The notes beneath the pieces were generated by a model. That model was not told where the DNA came from and made no database searches. It saw only the letters and a list, made by a program, of their open reading frames with translations. From positions 744,001 to 808,000 of the forward strand of contig NZ_JAIEZP010000001.1 of assembly GCF_019679475.1 (NCBI RefSeq): DNA of 64,000 nt. The letters run 5' to 3'. The position numbers were made by a program, and so were the translations under genes. Shown here piece after piece: positions 54,589 to 63,157 of this stretch. Source of the DNA: Hyphomonas sediminis. GTDB taxonomy: Bacteria > Pseudomonadota > Alphaproteobacteria > Caulobacterales > Hyphomonadaceae. How positions within the stretch are numbered: position 1 is the stretch's first letter; every line of letters begins with the position of its first letter.

Positions 54589-55275
54589 ATGACCAAGAAG
54601 AAGAACTTCCTGATTGCCATGTCGGGCGGCTCGGGCTCGGGCAAGTCAACGCTTGCGGTGGCGCTGCTGGAGCGGCTGGGGCCAGGCAAGGCGGTGATGT
54701 TCGGGGAGGACGCCTATTACCATCCGATGAGCCATTACGGGGAGCCAAGTTCGGAGGCCGAGCGCGAGACGCTGGTGGCCGGCATCAACTATGACGACCC
54801 CAAGTCCAAGGAAGTCGACCATCTTGTGTCCGACCTCAGGGCCCTGAAGGCAGGGGAGGGCGTTGATCAGCCGATCTATGATTATGACCGGCATGATCGC
54901 TCGAAAAAGACCCGGCGGATCGAGCCGGCGCCGGTACTGATCCTTGAGGGCATTCACGCCCTGTCGATGCCGAAGATCCGCAATCTCATCGACCTGTCTG
55001 TTTATGTGGACACACCTGACGACCTGCGCCTGGCGCGCCGCATTCGCCGGGATGTGATCGAGCGGGGCCGGACGGTGGATTCGGTGTTGCAGCAATACAT
55101 GTCGACCGTGCGGGCGGCTCATTACCGCTTCACTTATCCGGCGATGTTCGAGGCGGACCTCGTGATTGCGGATGAGGGCGTGCCGGCATACGGTCATGTG
55201 AAGCCCTCGGCTGAAGCCATCGAGCGGATGCTTGCACCGGTACTCTCGCGGCTGCAATCTGCGGGCGTGATCTGA
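54589..55275 (+). CDS. udk: Uridine kinase-like P-loop kinase
   Basis: 228 residues. P-loop SGGSGSGKST near residue 13, EDAYYHPMSHYGEPSSEA (Asp near the nucleoside), PIYDYDRHDRSKKT and LILEGIHALSMPKIRNLID, with RRIRRDVIERGRT as the lid. It phosphorylates uridine and cytidine in salvage. The Udk assignment is firm at family level; phosphoribulokinase-like relatives are less likely because of the PIYDYD motif. Confidence 0.88.
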   Translation: MTKKKNFLIAMSGGSGSGKSTLAVALLERLGPGKAVMFGEDAYYHPMSHYGEPSSEAERETLVAGINYDDPKSKEVDHLVSDLRALKAGEGVDQPIYDYDRHDRSKKTRRIEPAPVLILEGIHALSMPKIRNLIDLSVYVDTPDDLRLARRIRRDVIERGRTVDSVLQQYMSTVRAAHYRFTYPAMFEADLVIADEGVPAYGHVKPSAEAIERMLAPVLSRLQSAGVI

Positions 55276-55302
55276 GCGGTCTTCCGTGCTAGGAAGGTGG
55301 CC

Positions 55303-56127
55303 ATGCGCATCATGGCTGCCTGTCTTGCCTGGTTGAGTTTTCTGACGCTGCCGGCGTTCGCCTGCGACCTGCGGATTCAGGGGCGCCCCTTAAGCGTGGC
55401 GGGATATGTCGAGATGGCAGAGCCTTGCCTGGCGCGGCCGCCGGCGGGCTTTCAGTTCGATGCGGCGCTGGAGGCTGAGTTCCTGGCGCTGGTGAACAAG
55501 GAGCGCGCCGCAGAAGGGCTTGCCCTCGTAAAGCTGCGCCCGGAGTTAAGGGCGGCGGCGCGGTTCCATAGCCTTGACATGGCCGTGAACGGATTTTTCG
55601 GGCATTCCGGCCCGGATGGGCGACACCCGGATGAACGGATGGCTGCGCTCGACCGGACGGCGCTGGCGGATTTCTCTGCCGAGAATGTCGCCACGATTTC
55701 AAAGACCGGCGGGCGGATGGGGCCGGGCTTTGCGGTCAAACGGCTGCACCGCAACCTGATGGAGAGCCCAGGCCACCGCGCGAACATCCTGCATCCCAAG
55801 GCGACGCATGTGGCATTTGGTGTGGTGCGCACGGAAAGCGGCGTGTGGGTAACGCAATTGTTCATGCGGGTTTCCGGGACGCTGCCGGAAGCCGCGCCGC
55901 TTCGCATTGCCTCGGCGGACCTGCTGCGCGGCAAGCCGGCGGGGCTCAGCGGCTGGCGTTTCGTGCGCTATGACATGGTATCCGCTACAGGCGAGCCATC
56001 GCCGATCAGCGGCGCGCGGCCCGGCGGGAATGCGCGGCTGGCCGCCTATGCGACCCAGCCGGGCGATGATCCGCTCTCCTATTACTGGATGCGGTTTCCA
56101 GGGCCTGCGGTAACGATTACGCCTTAG
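55303..56127 (+). CDS. Secreted CAP-domain (SCP/PR-1) protein
   Basis: 274 residues from the ATG at 55303 (AGGAAGG 5 nt upstream). A signal peptide of about 18 residues ends LPAFA. The CAP domain (about 50-185) shows FLALVNKERAAEGL, ARFHSLDMAVNGFFGHSGPDG, AENVA and LMESPGHRANILHPKATHVAFGV, so the conserved His/Glu pocket is intact. A C-terminal part of about 80 residues has no clear family. CAP proteins bind lipids or peptides outside the cell. Overlaps the convergent oxidoreductase gene by 11 bp. Confidence 0.88.
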   Translation: MRIMAACLAWLSFLTLPAFACDLRIQGRPLSVAGYVEMAEPCLARPPAGFQFDAALEAEFLALVNKERAAEGLALVKLRPELRAAARFHSLDMAVNGFFGHSGPDGRHPDERMAALDRTALADFSAENVATISKTGGRMGPGFAVKRLHRNLMESPGHRANILHPKATHVAFGVVRTESGVWVTQLFMRVSGTLPEAAPLRIASADLLRGKPAGLSGWRFVRYDMVSATGEPSPISGARPGGNARLAAYATQPGDDPLSYYWMRFPGPAVTITP

Positions 56128-56716
56128 CGAGCCGCCCCGCGGCAGACGCGCCGCGTGCCTCGGCCTGTTTCAGCCAGTGCTGGATTTTCTCCGGTTTTGC
56201 AGATTTGACCGTGCCGACCTGCAAGGTGCGGATGGGCTTGACCCCTGCAAATTTCATCACGAGATTTTCGACCTGCAGCTTGGCCGGGCGGCCATAGGCA
56301 AGTTGGTCGAACCAGGCGGGGCCGTCGGCGGTCATCAGGATGTCGCCCGAGCGGCCCGTGAGTAGTTTATCCCACCACGGATCATTATCGTGATAGCGCA
56401 TGGCAAAGCCGGGCAGGTAGGCCCGGTCGATGACGCCTTTCATCATGGCGGGCATGCCGCCCCACCATTGGGGATAGGCCCAGCAAAGATGGTTCGCCCA
56501 GAGAATGTTTTCCCGCCATTCCTCCAGGCACGGCTCCAGCGTCTTGCGGGCGTGGTAGCCTTCGTGAAGGTCGGGATCGAACTTCATGTCGGAGAGATGC
56601 ATGCGGCGGATTTCAGCGCCATGGGCCTGCGCGCCGCGCGCATAAGCGTCTGCCATGCCGTGGCTGAGCGAGGTTTCGCGCGGGTGGCCGACCCAGAGGA
56701 AGATGCGGGCAGTCAT
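56117..56716 (-). CDS. NAD(P)H-dependent oxidoreductase, flavodoxin-like fold
   Basis: 199 residues from the ATG at 56716. The N-terminal FMN-binding loop (LWVGHPRETSLSHGMADAY), a helix with WRENILWANHLCWAYPQWWGGMPAMMKGVIDR and MTADGPAWFDQL match the quinone reductase/MdaB-KefF family. It reduces quinones or azo compounds with NAD(P)H. Its start overlaps the stop of the lipoprotein gene by 4 nt. Confidence 0.9.
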   Translation of the reverse strand: MTARIFLWVGHPRETSLSHGMADAYARGAQAHGAEIRRMHLSDMKFDPDLHEGYHARKTLEPCLEEWRENILWANHLCWAYPQWWGGMPAMMKGVIDRAYLPGFAMRYHDNDPWWDKLLTGRSGDILMTADGPAWFDQLAYGRPAKLQVENLVMKFAGVKPIRTLQVGTVKSAKPEKIQHWLKQAEARGASAAGRLAKA

Positions 56717-57492
56717 TTCGTCTCCGGATTTGCTGAAGGGTTCATATAGGCTGCGACCGTCAGGAGTTTTGAGACCGCGAAGTCCATGTAGCAGGAGTGA
56801 GAAATGTAGCGCGGGGAAAGGCCCGCCTGTTTCACCTCGGCCATGTAGTAGGCCGAATCCATTGGGCAGAGCCATTCCTTGCGGCCGTATTCGTCGAGGC
56901 CGTTCGTGGGGACCGAATAGGGCAGGCTGTCGGGCCCGTTGAGGAAGCAGGGATCGGTGAGGATCGTCTCAAGGGCTGCCGCTTTGCCCGCGTCCAGCGC
57001 GGAGGTGATATAGGGCGGCCGGGGCGGCGGCGGTGGTTCTGGGGGCCAGTCCTCAAAGCCGGGCAGCAAGTTGCCCTCCGCATCTACCGGGGGAGGCGGG
57101 GGAGGAGGCGGCGGCGCGCGGTAATCGATATTGTTGGTGGCAACCTGCCAGACGCCATCGGTGGATTTCCAGAGGGTGACGCGTGTATCGAGCGCCCACA
57201 TGCCGGTTGGCGGCACGCGCACGCGAATGCGCGTTTCCGCTTCCTCCGCGCCCGGCGGAAGCGGCGTCAGGAGTGTCTGTTCAAGAATCCAGGTTTCCCG
57301 CTGGGCGGCGTCTGCTGCGTTCTTCTCTTTTATCTTTGCGACATCAAACTTTTCCGCGCCGGGGCAGAGCTGCCCATTGGCGTCTACCAGCCGGGGCGAC
57401 GATGCGGCGCCGGGCGCCGTAGCGCAGCCCGGAAGCAGCAGGGCCGCCGAGAGCGTGAGCTGCGCCAGAAGGCGGACAGGTTTGGTGATCAT
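56713..57492 (-). CDS. Proline-rich lipoprotein, unknown function
   Basis: 259 residues from the ATG at 57492. Signal MITKPVRLLAQLTLSAALLL with PGC gives a lipid-modified Cys23 (the lipobox has Pro at -2, slightly unusual). A run of nine Pro at 127-135 and a second Pro-rich stretch (about 150-160) separate an N-terminal domain (TRIRVRVPPTGMWALDTRVTLWK) from a C-terminal one with three Cys. No family recognised. Nine prolines in a row would call for EF-P during translation. Coupled to the oxidoreductase gene downstream. Confidence 0.8.
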   Translation of the reverse strand: MITKPVRLLAQLTLSAALLLPGCATAPGAASSPRLVDANGQLCPGAEKFDVAKIKEKNAADAAQRETWILEQTLLTPLPPGAEEAETRIRVRVPPTGMWALDTRVTLWKSTDGVWQVATNNIDYRAPPPPPPPPPVDAEGNLLPGFEDWPPEPPPPPRPPYITSALDAGKAAALETILTDPCFLNGPDSLPYSVPTNGLDEYGRKEWLCPMDSAYYMAEVKQAGLSPRYISHSCYMDFAVSKLLTVAAYMNPSANPETK

Positions 57493-57602
57493 ATGGTGTG
57501 TCCACGCAGTTCGATGCCTGCGAGAATGACTGCGCCGGCGAGGATGGCAAGAGGGGACGAGGGCGGGATTGCCCTCGCCCCCTTCTTGCGGGGCCGTCTC
57601 GC

Positions 57603-57860
57603 TCAGCAATTGTCCAGCTGGGAGCGGACGAGTTGCAGGCCACGCCGCGTGATGCGGTATGGGCCGCCACCGCTGGACGCGATGGTGCCGCGCCGTTTCA
57701 GCTTGCGGAACAGCTCAAGGTCGAGGCCGGCAAAGCGCCAGCCATCGCGCGTGTAGCAATGGGCTTCTTCGGGTTTGCGGCTTTCATTGCGAATAAGGTC
57801 GATCCGCCCGCCTTGGGCGAGCAGGTGGAGGATGCGCTGTTCAGCGCGTGAAATATCCAT
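57603..57860 (-). CDS. YjhX-family protein (UPF0386)
   Basis: 85 residues. MDISRAEQRILHLLAQGGRI, CYTRDGWRFAGLDLELFRKLKRRGTI and PYRITRRGLQLVRSQLDN match the UPF0386/YjhX family. In E. coli YjhX is a topoisomerase-inhibiting toxin paired with the acetyltransferase-like antitoxin YjhQ. No GNAT-type partner is adjacent here, so this is an orphan and may have another role. A structured palindrome lies about 100 bp upstream. Confidence 0.88.
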   Translation of the reverse strand: MDISRAEQRILHLLAQGGRIDLIRNESRKPEEAHCYTRDGWRFAGLDLELFRKLKRRGTIASSGGGPYRITRRGLQLVRSQLDNC

Positions 57861-57962
57861 TTCGTCAGGTCTCTGGTCCCGCGCTCCTTATGGAAAGGGG
57901 CGCATGAAAACGTCTCCGGCGCGGCTTCCGGGCGGAAGGGCGCCGGGCTCTACGCTTTCGCC

Positions 57963-58002
57963 GGCCTGCCTTGCACTGATGTCAGTGCGGGAACGGCAGG
58001 CC
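57963..58002. repeat. Two-level palindrome between fabI and the yjhX-like gene
   Basis: Outer arms GGCCTGCC (57963-57970) and GGCAGGCC (57995-58002); inner arms GCACTGA (57973-57979) and TCAGTGC (57982-57988) around TG, with a small internal loop. On the minus strand it would lie in the leader of the YjhX-like gene. Confidence 0.55.
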
Positions 58003-58034
58003 CTTCAGCGGGACTCAGACAGAGTACGGAACAT

Positions 58035-58080
58035 AAAAAACCTCAAAGGGCGAGGCACCCATTTTGGAATGCCTCGCCCT
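58035..58080 (-). terminator. Rho-independent terminator of fabI
   Basis: An 11-bp stem (AGGGCGAGGCA at 58047-58057 with TGCCTCGCCCT at 58070-58080). Read on the minus strand it is followed by TTTGAGGTTTTTT. It starts 27 nt after the fabI stop. Confidence 0.85.
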
Positions 58081-58106
58081 GAAGTCAAGAATGGAAGGGA
58101 AGAAGC

Positions 58107-58925
58107 TTATTCTTCCTCGCCCGCATCCGGCACGCCGACGGCGTGGAAGCCGGCATCGACGTGGATCACTTCGCCGGCAATCGAGCGGCCGAGCGGGGAG
58201 AGCAGGTAAAGCGCGCAGCCCGCGACGCCTTCCATGCTGGTGTCTTCTTTCAGGAGAGACCAGTTGCGGCCTGTGCCCATCAGGCTCTTGCCGCCGCGGA
58301 TGCCTGCCAGCGACAGCGTGCGCATTGCGCCAGCCGAGATCGCGTTGACGCGGATGCCCTGCGGGCCAAGATCGCGCGCGGCGTAGCGGGTGGAGGCTTC
58401 CAGCGCCGCCTTGGCAACGCCCATGACATTGTAGGAAGGCACGGTGCGCTCAGCGCCGAGATAGGTCATGCAGATGATCGAGCCGCCATCCGGCATGATT
58501 TCCGAGGCGCGGCGGGCGCTGTCGATAAAGCTGTATACGGAGATATCCATCGCGCGGCGGAAGCCTTCACGCGAGGTGTTGGCGACCATCGAGCCCATCA
58601 GCTCGTCCTTGCCGGCAAAGGCGATGGAGTGGACGAGGAAGTCGATCTTGCCCCATTTTTCCTTGATGGCGGCGAAGGCTGCATCCATCGAGGCGTCGTC
58701 GGTCACATCGGCCGGGATCATCGTGTCCATGCCGATGGATTCGACGAGCGGGCGCACGCGGCGCTCCAGGCTTTCGCCCTGATAGGTGAAGGCGATTTCA
58801 GCGCCCTGGGCGGCCAGCTGAGTGGAGATGCCCCAGGCAATGGAGTTCTGGTTGGCAACGCCCATCACGACGCCGCGCTTGCCCTTCATCAGGTCGCCTT
58901 TCGGCATGTTCCAGTCATCGGCCAT
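58107..58925 (-). CDS. fabI: Enoyl-[acyl-carrier-protein] reductase (NADH) FabI
   Basis: 272 residues. Catalytic YNVMGVAKAAL (Tyr and Lys six apart, as in FabI), cofactor loop GVANQNSIAWGISTQL and substrate-side SIAFAGKDELMG. It reduces trans-2-enoyl-ACP in the last step of each fatty acid elongation round and is the triclosan target class. It lies after fabA on the same strand but a terminator-like hairpin separates them; fabB is not between them. Confidence 0.96.
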   Translation of the reverse strand: MADDWNMPKGDLMKGKRGVVMGVANQNSIAWGISTQLAAQGAEIAFTYQGESLERRVRPLVESIGMDTMIPADVTDDASMDAAFAAIKEKWGKIDFLVHSIAFAGKDELMGSMVANTSREGFRRAMDISVYSFIDSARRASEIMPDGGSIICMTYLGAERTVPSYNVMGVAKAALEASTRYAARDLGPQGIRVNAISAGAMRTLSLAGIRGGKSLMGTGRNWSLLKEDTSMEGVAGCALYLLSPLGRSIAGEVIHVDAGFHAVGVPDAGEEE

Positions 58926-58996
58926 CAGGGGCTCCCTTGTATTCGGTTTTGCTTGGGGATTGGGCTAGGCGGGGTGGTGTTTGCCGTCAAGACGGG

Positions 58997-59030
58997 AAAG
59001 GCCCGGACGCTGTAGGGCGTCCGGGCCTTT
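58997..59030 (-). terminator. Strong hairpin terminator after fabA
   Basis: A 13-bp perfect stem (58997-59009 with 59018-59030) around an 8-nt loop. The ends are AAAGG and CCTTT, so it could stop transcription from either side; here it follows the fabA stop by about 50 nt on the minus strand. Confidence 0.75.
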
Positions 59031-59082
59031 CAATTGGGGCTTCCTGCTGGAATTGGCCGAAGGCGACCGGACCAGGGCCGTC

Positions 59083-59619
59083 TCAGTCGAGGTCCGAGGG
59101 GTTCATCAGGCCGACTTTCATGTCTTCGGCGGTGTAGACCAGCTTGCCATCGGTGATGACGCGGCCATTGGCGATGCCAAGGACCAGCTTGCCGCGCTTG
59201 ACGCGCTTGATGTCGATTTCGTACCGAACCAGCTTGCGTTTGGGCGTGATCTGGCCGGTGAATTTCACCTCGCCAACGCCGAGCGCGCGGCCCTTGCCGG
59301 GCGATCCGGACCAACCGAGCCAGTAGCCGACAGCCTGCCACATGGCGTCAAGGCCAAGGCAGCCGGGCATGACGGGGTCGCCGGGGAAGTGGCACTGGAA
59401 GAACCAGAGGTCGGGCGTGATGTCGAGTTCGCCGACAACATGGCCCTTGCCGAAAGCGCCGCCATCCAGGCTGATTTCCGGAATCCGGTCCATCATCAGC
59501 ATCGGCGGGGCGGGCAGCTGCGCATTGCCAGGCCCGAAGTAGCCGCCGAGACCGGATTGGATCAGGTCTTCCTTGGTGTAGGAAGATTTCGGCGTGTGGA
59601 AGTCGTGCGGACCCTGCAT
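59083..59619 (-). CDS. fabA: 3-hydroxydecanoyl-ACP dehydratase/isomerase FabA
   Basis: 178 residues. Catalytic His in [14 protein letters not shown] and Asp in [11 protein letters not shown], both in the expected hot-dog fold positions; [15 protein letters not shown] precedes them. It dehydrates 3-hydroxydecanoyl-ACP and isomerises the product, the entry to anaerobic unsaturated fatty acid synthesis, which needs FabB. FabB is normally next to it in alphaproteobacteria. Confidence 0.96.
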   Translation of the reverse strand: MQGPHDFHTPKSSYTKEDLIQSGLGGYFGPGNAQLPAPPMLMMDRIPEISLDGGAFGKGHVVGELDITPDLWFFQCHFPGDPVMPGCLGLDAMWQAVGYWLGWSGSPGKGRALGVGEVKFTGQITPKRKLVRYEIDIKRVKRGKLVLGIANGRVITDGKLVYTAEDMKVGLMNPSDLD

Positions 59620-59675
59620 GTGGGTGCCCTCATTCTGCTATGGATCACGCCTTCCAGCCGAGCGACCCGGCCTTG

Positions 59676-60194
59676 TCAACCGTTTGTGGCGATCTGGACG
59701 GTCTCTGGCGGCAGCGCTCCCCACAGGCTGGAGCGGGCTATCCAGCCGCGATAACCGGCGGCTTCGACCTCGCAGAGGTCGCCGTCGCAGCGCGTGACCA
59801 GTACCTGGACGCCCTTGCCAAGCTCGGCAATGCCGGGGGCGCTCTTGGTGGAGTCGCTGGTCATGACGGCCGTGCGGGTGACGATGGCGGTGTTGCCGTC
59901 TTCCAGCATCCGCTTGTGGACCCAGACTTCATCGCCGGAGGGGTCGCGCACCCGGTACCATTCACCGCTTTCCTTGAGCACCTGAACAGGCAGGCCCTTA
60001 CGGTTGTATTTCCAGGCAATGGGGTAATCGAGGCTGGGACCGGTGCGGCCGTTGACTTCGGCCCAGCGCAGCGTTTCGAAGCGGGGTACGGGCTTGCCAG
60101 AAAACCGGCTGATGCGGGCGTCTGCGCCAGGGTCGGCAAACGCTGCGCCAGCAAGGGCAAGCAGGGTGGCCAGAACGAGGGGTGCCCGTTTCAT
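59676..60194 (-). CDS. Exported SH3-domain protein
   Basis: 172 residues from the ATG at 60194. A signal peptide (KRAPLVLATLLALAGAAFA) is followed by a tandem of bacterial SH3-like segments: RWAEVNGRTGPSLDYPIAWKYNRKGLPVQVL, read in two halves, EWYRVRDPSGDEVWVHKRML, and VQVLVTRCDGDLCEVEAAGYRGWIARSSLWG. These bind peptidoglycan or peptides in the periplasm. Two Cys may form a disulfide. A start at 60209 is possible. Downstream of it lies fabA. Confidence 0.85.
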   Translation of the reverse strand: MKRAPLVLATLLALAGAAFADPGADARISRFSGKPVPRFETLRWAEVNGRTGPSLDYPIAWKYNRKGLPVQVLKESGEWYRVRDPSGDEVWVHKRMLEDGNTAIVTRTAVMTSDSTKSAPGIAELGKGVQVLVTRCDGDLCEVEAAGYRGWIARSSLWGALPPETVQIATNG

Positions 60195-60331
60195 GTGCAA
60201 AGCTTCCATCAGGAGGGGAAGCGCTATTCTGGCAGCATAGCATGAATCGCCCGTAAAGCGGTGGGAGATTGGCGTGGCGGGCTGGCTCTGCTAAGTCCCC
60301 CGAAACAATAAGAAGCACCGATGGGAGTCCC

Positions 60332-61318
60332 ATGCCGGCCAGCAAGCTGAAAGTCGTCGTCACCCGCAAACTCCCGGCCTCGGTGGAGCTCCGGATGAAG
60401 GAGTTGTTTGACGCCCGGCTGAACGAAAGTGATCGCCCTTTCTCTGCCGACGAACTGGCGGACGCGATGCAGACGGCCGATGTGCTTGTCCCTACGGTAA
60501 CTGACCGGATTGACGGGCGCCTGCTGGCACGGGCCGGTGAAAAGCTCCGTCTGATTGCCCAGTTCGGGGCAGGGGTGGACAATATCGATGTGGCGAGCGC
60601 TGTTCAGCGCGGCATCACGGTGACCAATACGCCGGGCGTGCTGACCGATGATACTGCTGACGTGGCCATGGCGCTGATCCTGGCGGTTCCGCGCCGTCTG
60701 CATGAAGGCGTGCAGATCATGGAAGCGGGCAAGTTCGATGGCTGGACGCCGACCTGGATGATGGGCCGCCGCCTGTCGGGCAAGCGCCTCGGCATCATCG
60801 GCATGGGCCGCATTGGCCAGGCGGTTGCCCGCCGTGCGCGCGCGTTTGGCATGCAGATCCATTATCACAACCGCAAACCGGTGAGCCAGCGCATCGAAGA
60901 GAGCCTTGAGGCGACCTATTGGGATTCGCTCGACCAGATGCTGGCGCGGATGGACATCGTTTCGATCAACTGCCCGCACACGCCGGCAACCTTCCATCTG
61001 ATCAATTCCCGGCGCCTGAACCTGATGAAACCGGAAGCCTACATCATCAACACCGCGCGCGGTGAGGTGATCGACGAGGCAGCGCTGGCGCGGGCCATTC
61101 GCGGCGGTAAGATCGCGGGCGCCGGCCTCGATGTGTTCGAGCGCGAACCGGCGGTGAATCCGGAACTGATGGGCCTGCCCAACGTGCTGCTGTTGCCGCA
61201 TATGGGCTCTGCCACCATCGAGGGGCGCACCGAGATGGGTGAGAAGGTGATCATCAATATCAAGACCTTCGCTGACGGGCACCGCCCGCCGGACCGCGTG
61301 ATCCCGGCGATCCTCTAA
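60332..61318 (+). CDS. D-2-hydroxyacid dehydrogenase (glyoxylate reductase-like)
   Basis: 328 residues from the ATG at 60332 (GGGAG upstream; the frame is open earlier). Cofactor loop GIIGMGRIGQAVARRARAFG; catalytic Arg in NTARGEVID, Glu in DVFEREPAVNPEL and His in LLPHMGSAT. It reduces glyoxylate, hydroxypyruvate or a similar 2-oxoacid with NAD(P)H. Glyoxylate reductase is the likeliest subclass but not proven. Convergent with the alpha/beta hydrolase gene. Confidence 0.92.
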   Translation: MPASKLKVVVTRKLPASVELRMKELFDARLNESDRPFSADELADAMQTADVLVPTVTDRIDGRLLARAGEKLRLIAQFGAGVDNIDVASAVQRGITVTNTPGVLTDDTADVAMALILAVPRRLHEGVQIMEAGKFDGWTPTWMMGRRLSGKRLGIIGMGRIGQAVARRARAFGMQIHYHNRKPVSQRIEESLEATYWDSLDQMLARMDIVSINCPHTPATFHLINSRRLNLMKPEAYIINTARGEVIDEAALARAIRGGKIAGAGLDVFEREPAVNPELMGLPNVLLLPHMGSATIEGRTEMGEKVIINIKTFADGHRPPDRVIPAIL

Positions 61319-61351
61319 GCATCGCAATTTACCTGAACAGGACGTCGCCGG

Positions 61352-62341
61352 TCAGTTGGTCGGCGTCGTTTCAGACGTGACGGATGGATAGACACGCGTG
61401 GCGAGGAAGCTGCGCAGGTCGGCAACCGACTCGGCGGCGATCTCTTCCTGCGGCAGGTGGCCGACATCCGGATAGAGCTTCAGCTCTGCGCCCGGAATGG
61501 CCGCGGCGAAATTTTCGCCATGGGATGCCGGGATGAGATTGTCCTTCTCGCCATGCATGACCAGAGTTGGCGTGGAAATCGCGGCGAGCCCTTGGGCGGT
61601 TGCCTCGGTGCCCTCGCCGGCGGAGAGGGCGAGCAGCGCATCGCGGTGGCACGGCGCGCGCGCGAGCGAGGCGTAGCGGTCGACCATTTCATCGGTCACA
61701 AAAGCGGGGTTTGCGAAGCTGTCTTCCAGGCCCGACCGGATCAGCGACGACATGTCGAGGTCCTTGATCAGCTTGCGGGCGAAGCCAATCTCCAACAGGC
61801 GAAAGATGACGGGGCGATCCTTGCTTTCTGCTTCGCTGCGGGGCCAGCCAGCGGCGTCGACCAGCACCAGGCCGTCGAGACGCTCTGGGTGCGCCAGGGC
61901 ATAACTCCAGGCCGCGCCGCCGCCCATCGAATTGCCCGCAAGCGTGAACCGCTCGACCTTCAGCGCGTCTACTACGCGGTCGATGATGTCGACGAACTGT
62001 TCTGTTCCGATCGCGCCATTGTCGACGCAGCGGGAGAGTCCGTGGCCGGGAAGATCGAGGCTGATGATGCGATAGTCACGTTTCAGGTCAGCGACCCACG
62101 GCTCCCATGTGTGCAGCGAGGCGGAGAAGCCATGAACCAGAACAAGCGTTGGCGCGTCACGTGGGCCGACATCACGGAAATGAATCCGCTTTTCATCGTC
62201 AAGCGCAAGGAAGCGACTGTCGGAACTGGCATAGATGGTTTCGAGCTGTTCGTAGGGAATGTCGTCGCGCTTGAGGGCCATCCATCCGGCAAACAGGATG
62301 GCGCCAAGGGTGATCACCACAGCGAGAAATCTGGAAAGCAT
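61352..62341 (-). CDS. Membrane-anchored alpha/beta hydrolase
   Basis: 329 residues from the ATG at 62341. An N-terminal membrane helix (MLSRFLAVVITLGAILFAGW) is followed by the hydrolase: oxyanion region LVHGFSASLHTWEPW, nucleophile Ser in LAGNSMGGGAAW, acid in MHGEKDNLIPASHG and His in DVGHLPQEE. The catalytic set is complete but the substrate is unknown; epoxide hydrolase/haloperoxidase-like esterases are similar. Confidence 0.9.
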   Translation of the reverse strand: MLSRFLAVVITLGAILFAGWMALKRDDIPYEQLETIYASSDSRFLALDDEKRIHFRDVGPRDAPTLVLVHGFSASLHTWEPWVADLKRDYRIISLDLPGHGLSRCVDNGAIGTEQFVDIIDRVVDALKVERFTLAGNSMGGGAAWSYALAHPERLDGLVLVDAAGWPRSEAESKDRPVIFRLLEIGFARKLIKDLDMSSLIRSGLEDSFANPAFVTDEMVDRYASLARAPCHRDALLALSAGEGTEATAQGLAAISTPTLVMHGEKDNLIPASHGENFAAAIPGAELKLYPDVGHLPQEEIAAESVADLRSFLATRVYPSVTSETTPTN

Positions 62342-62416
62342 CTGTTTTGAAGTATCCGGTCTGCAAATCAGGACTGCGAATAACGCGCGCGGGGCCGCGC
62401 ATGTCAAACCTTCTGT

Positions 62417-63157
62417 TCAGCCAGAACAGACAGGACACTGAGAATCGCGCCGCAGGCGCACTGTGCGCATCTCCGCGTTGAGGCCGTCCATCAGCAAAAG
62501 GCGGCCGATCAAAGGTTTACCTGCGCCCGTGATCAGCTTCACCGTTTCGAGCGCCATGGCAGAGCCCGTCATGCCGGTGATGGCGCCGACAACGCCAACT
62601 TCATCGCAGGCCTGCGCAGCCGGTGGCATCTCGGCGATCCAGCAGCGATAGCACGGCGCTTCTGCGTCAACGCCGGACGCAAACACGCTGACCTGACCGG
62701 TCCAGCCGCTGGCGGCACCGGAAACGAGATAGCGCTTTTCCGCATGTGCGAAGGCGTTCAGCGCAAAGCGCGTTTCGAAATTATCGGTCGCGTCGATGAG
62801 GATCGTGCCACTCGGCGCGCCGCCTTCACCAAAACGCGCAGTAACCACCTTCACGCGGATCGAAGGGTCGATGGCATTGATGCGGGCGGCGAGTGAGGCG
62901 GCTTTCTCGGCGCCGATCTGTCTTTCCGTAAACTGTATCTGCCGCTGCAGGTTCGACCGTTCGATGCGGTCATCGTCCCAAAGTTCGATTGAGCCGACGC
63001 CAGCCGCAGCGAGGTACAGCGCAGCAGGGCCGCCAAGGGCGCCGGCGCCGATGATCGAGACGTCTGCCGTGCGTAGCTTGGCAACGCCCGGCCCGCCGAT
63101 TTCCTTCAGCAGTATGTGCCGACGGTGACGGTCTAGCTCTTCGGGGGTGAGGCTCAT
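62417..63157 (-). CDS. moeB: HesA/MoeB/ThiF family adenylyltransferase
   Basis: 246 residues. ATP-binding GAGALGGPAALYLAAAGVG, the WDDDRIERSNLQRQIQF segment and the Asp in LIDATDNFETRF are as in the E1-like family. Two CxxC pairs (CYRC and CPVC) bind zinc. There is no rhodanese domain. It activates the C-terminus of MoaD or ThiS for sulfur transfer; which one cannot be told from the sequence. Its start overlaps the nadD stop by 4 nt, a neighbour not usual for either. Confidence 0.9.
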   Translation of the reverse strand: MSLTPEELDRHRRHILLKEIGGPGVAKLRTADVSIIGAGALGGPAALYLAAAGVGSIELWDDDRIERSNLQRQIQFTERQIGAEKAASLAARINAIDPSIRVKVVTARFGEGGAPSGTILIDATDNFETRFALNAFAHAEKRYLVSGAASGWTGQVSVFASGVDAEAPCYRCWIAEMPPAAQACDEVGVVGAITGMTGSAMALETVKLITGAGKPLIGRLLLMDGLNAEMRTVRLRRDSQCPVCSG

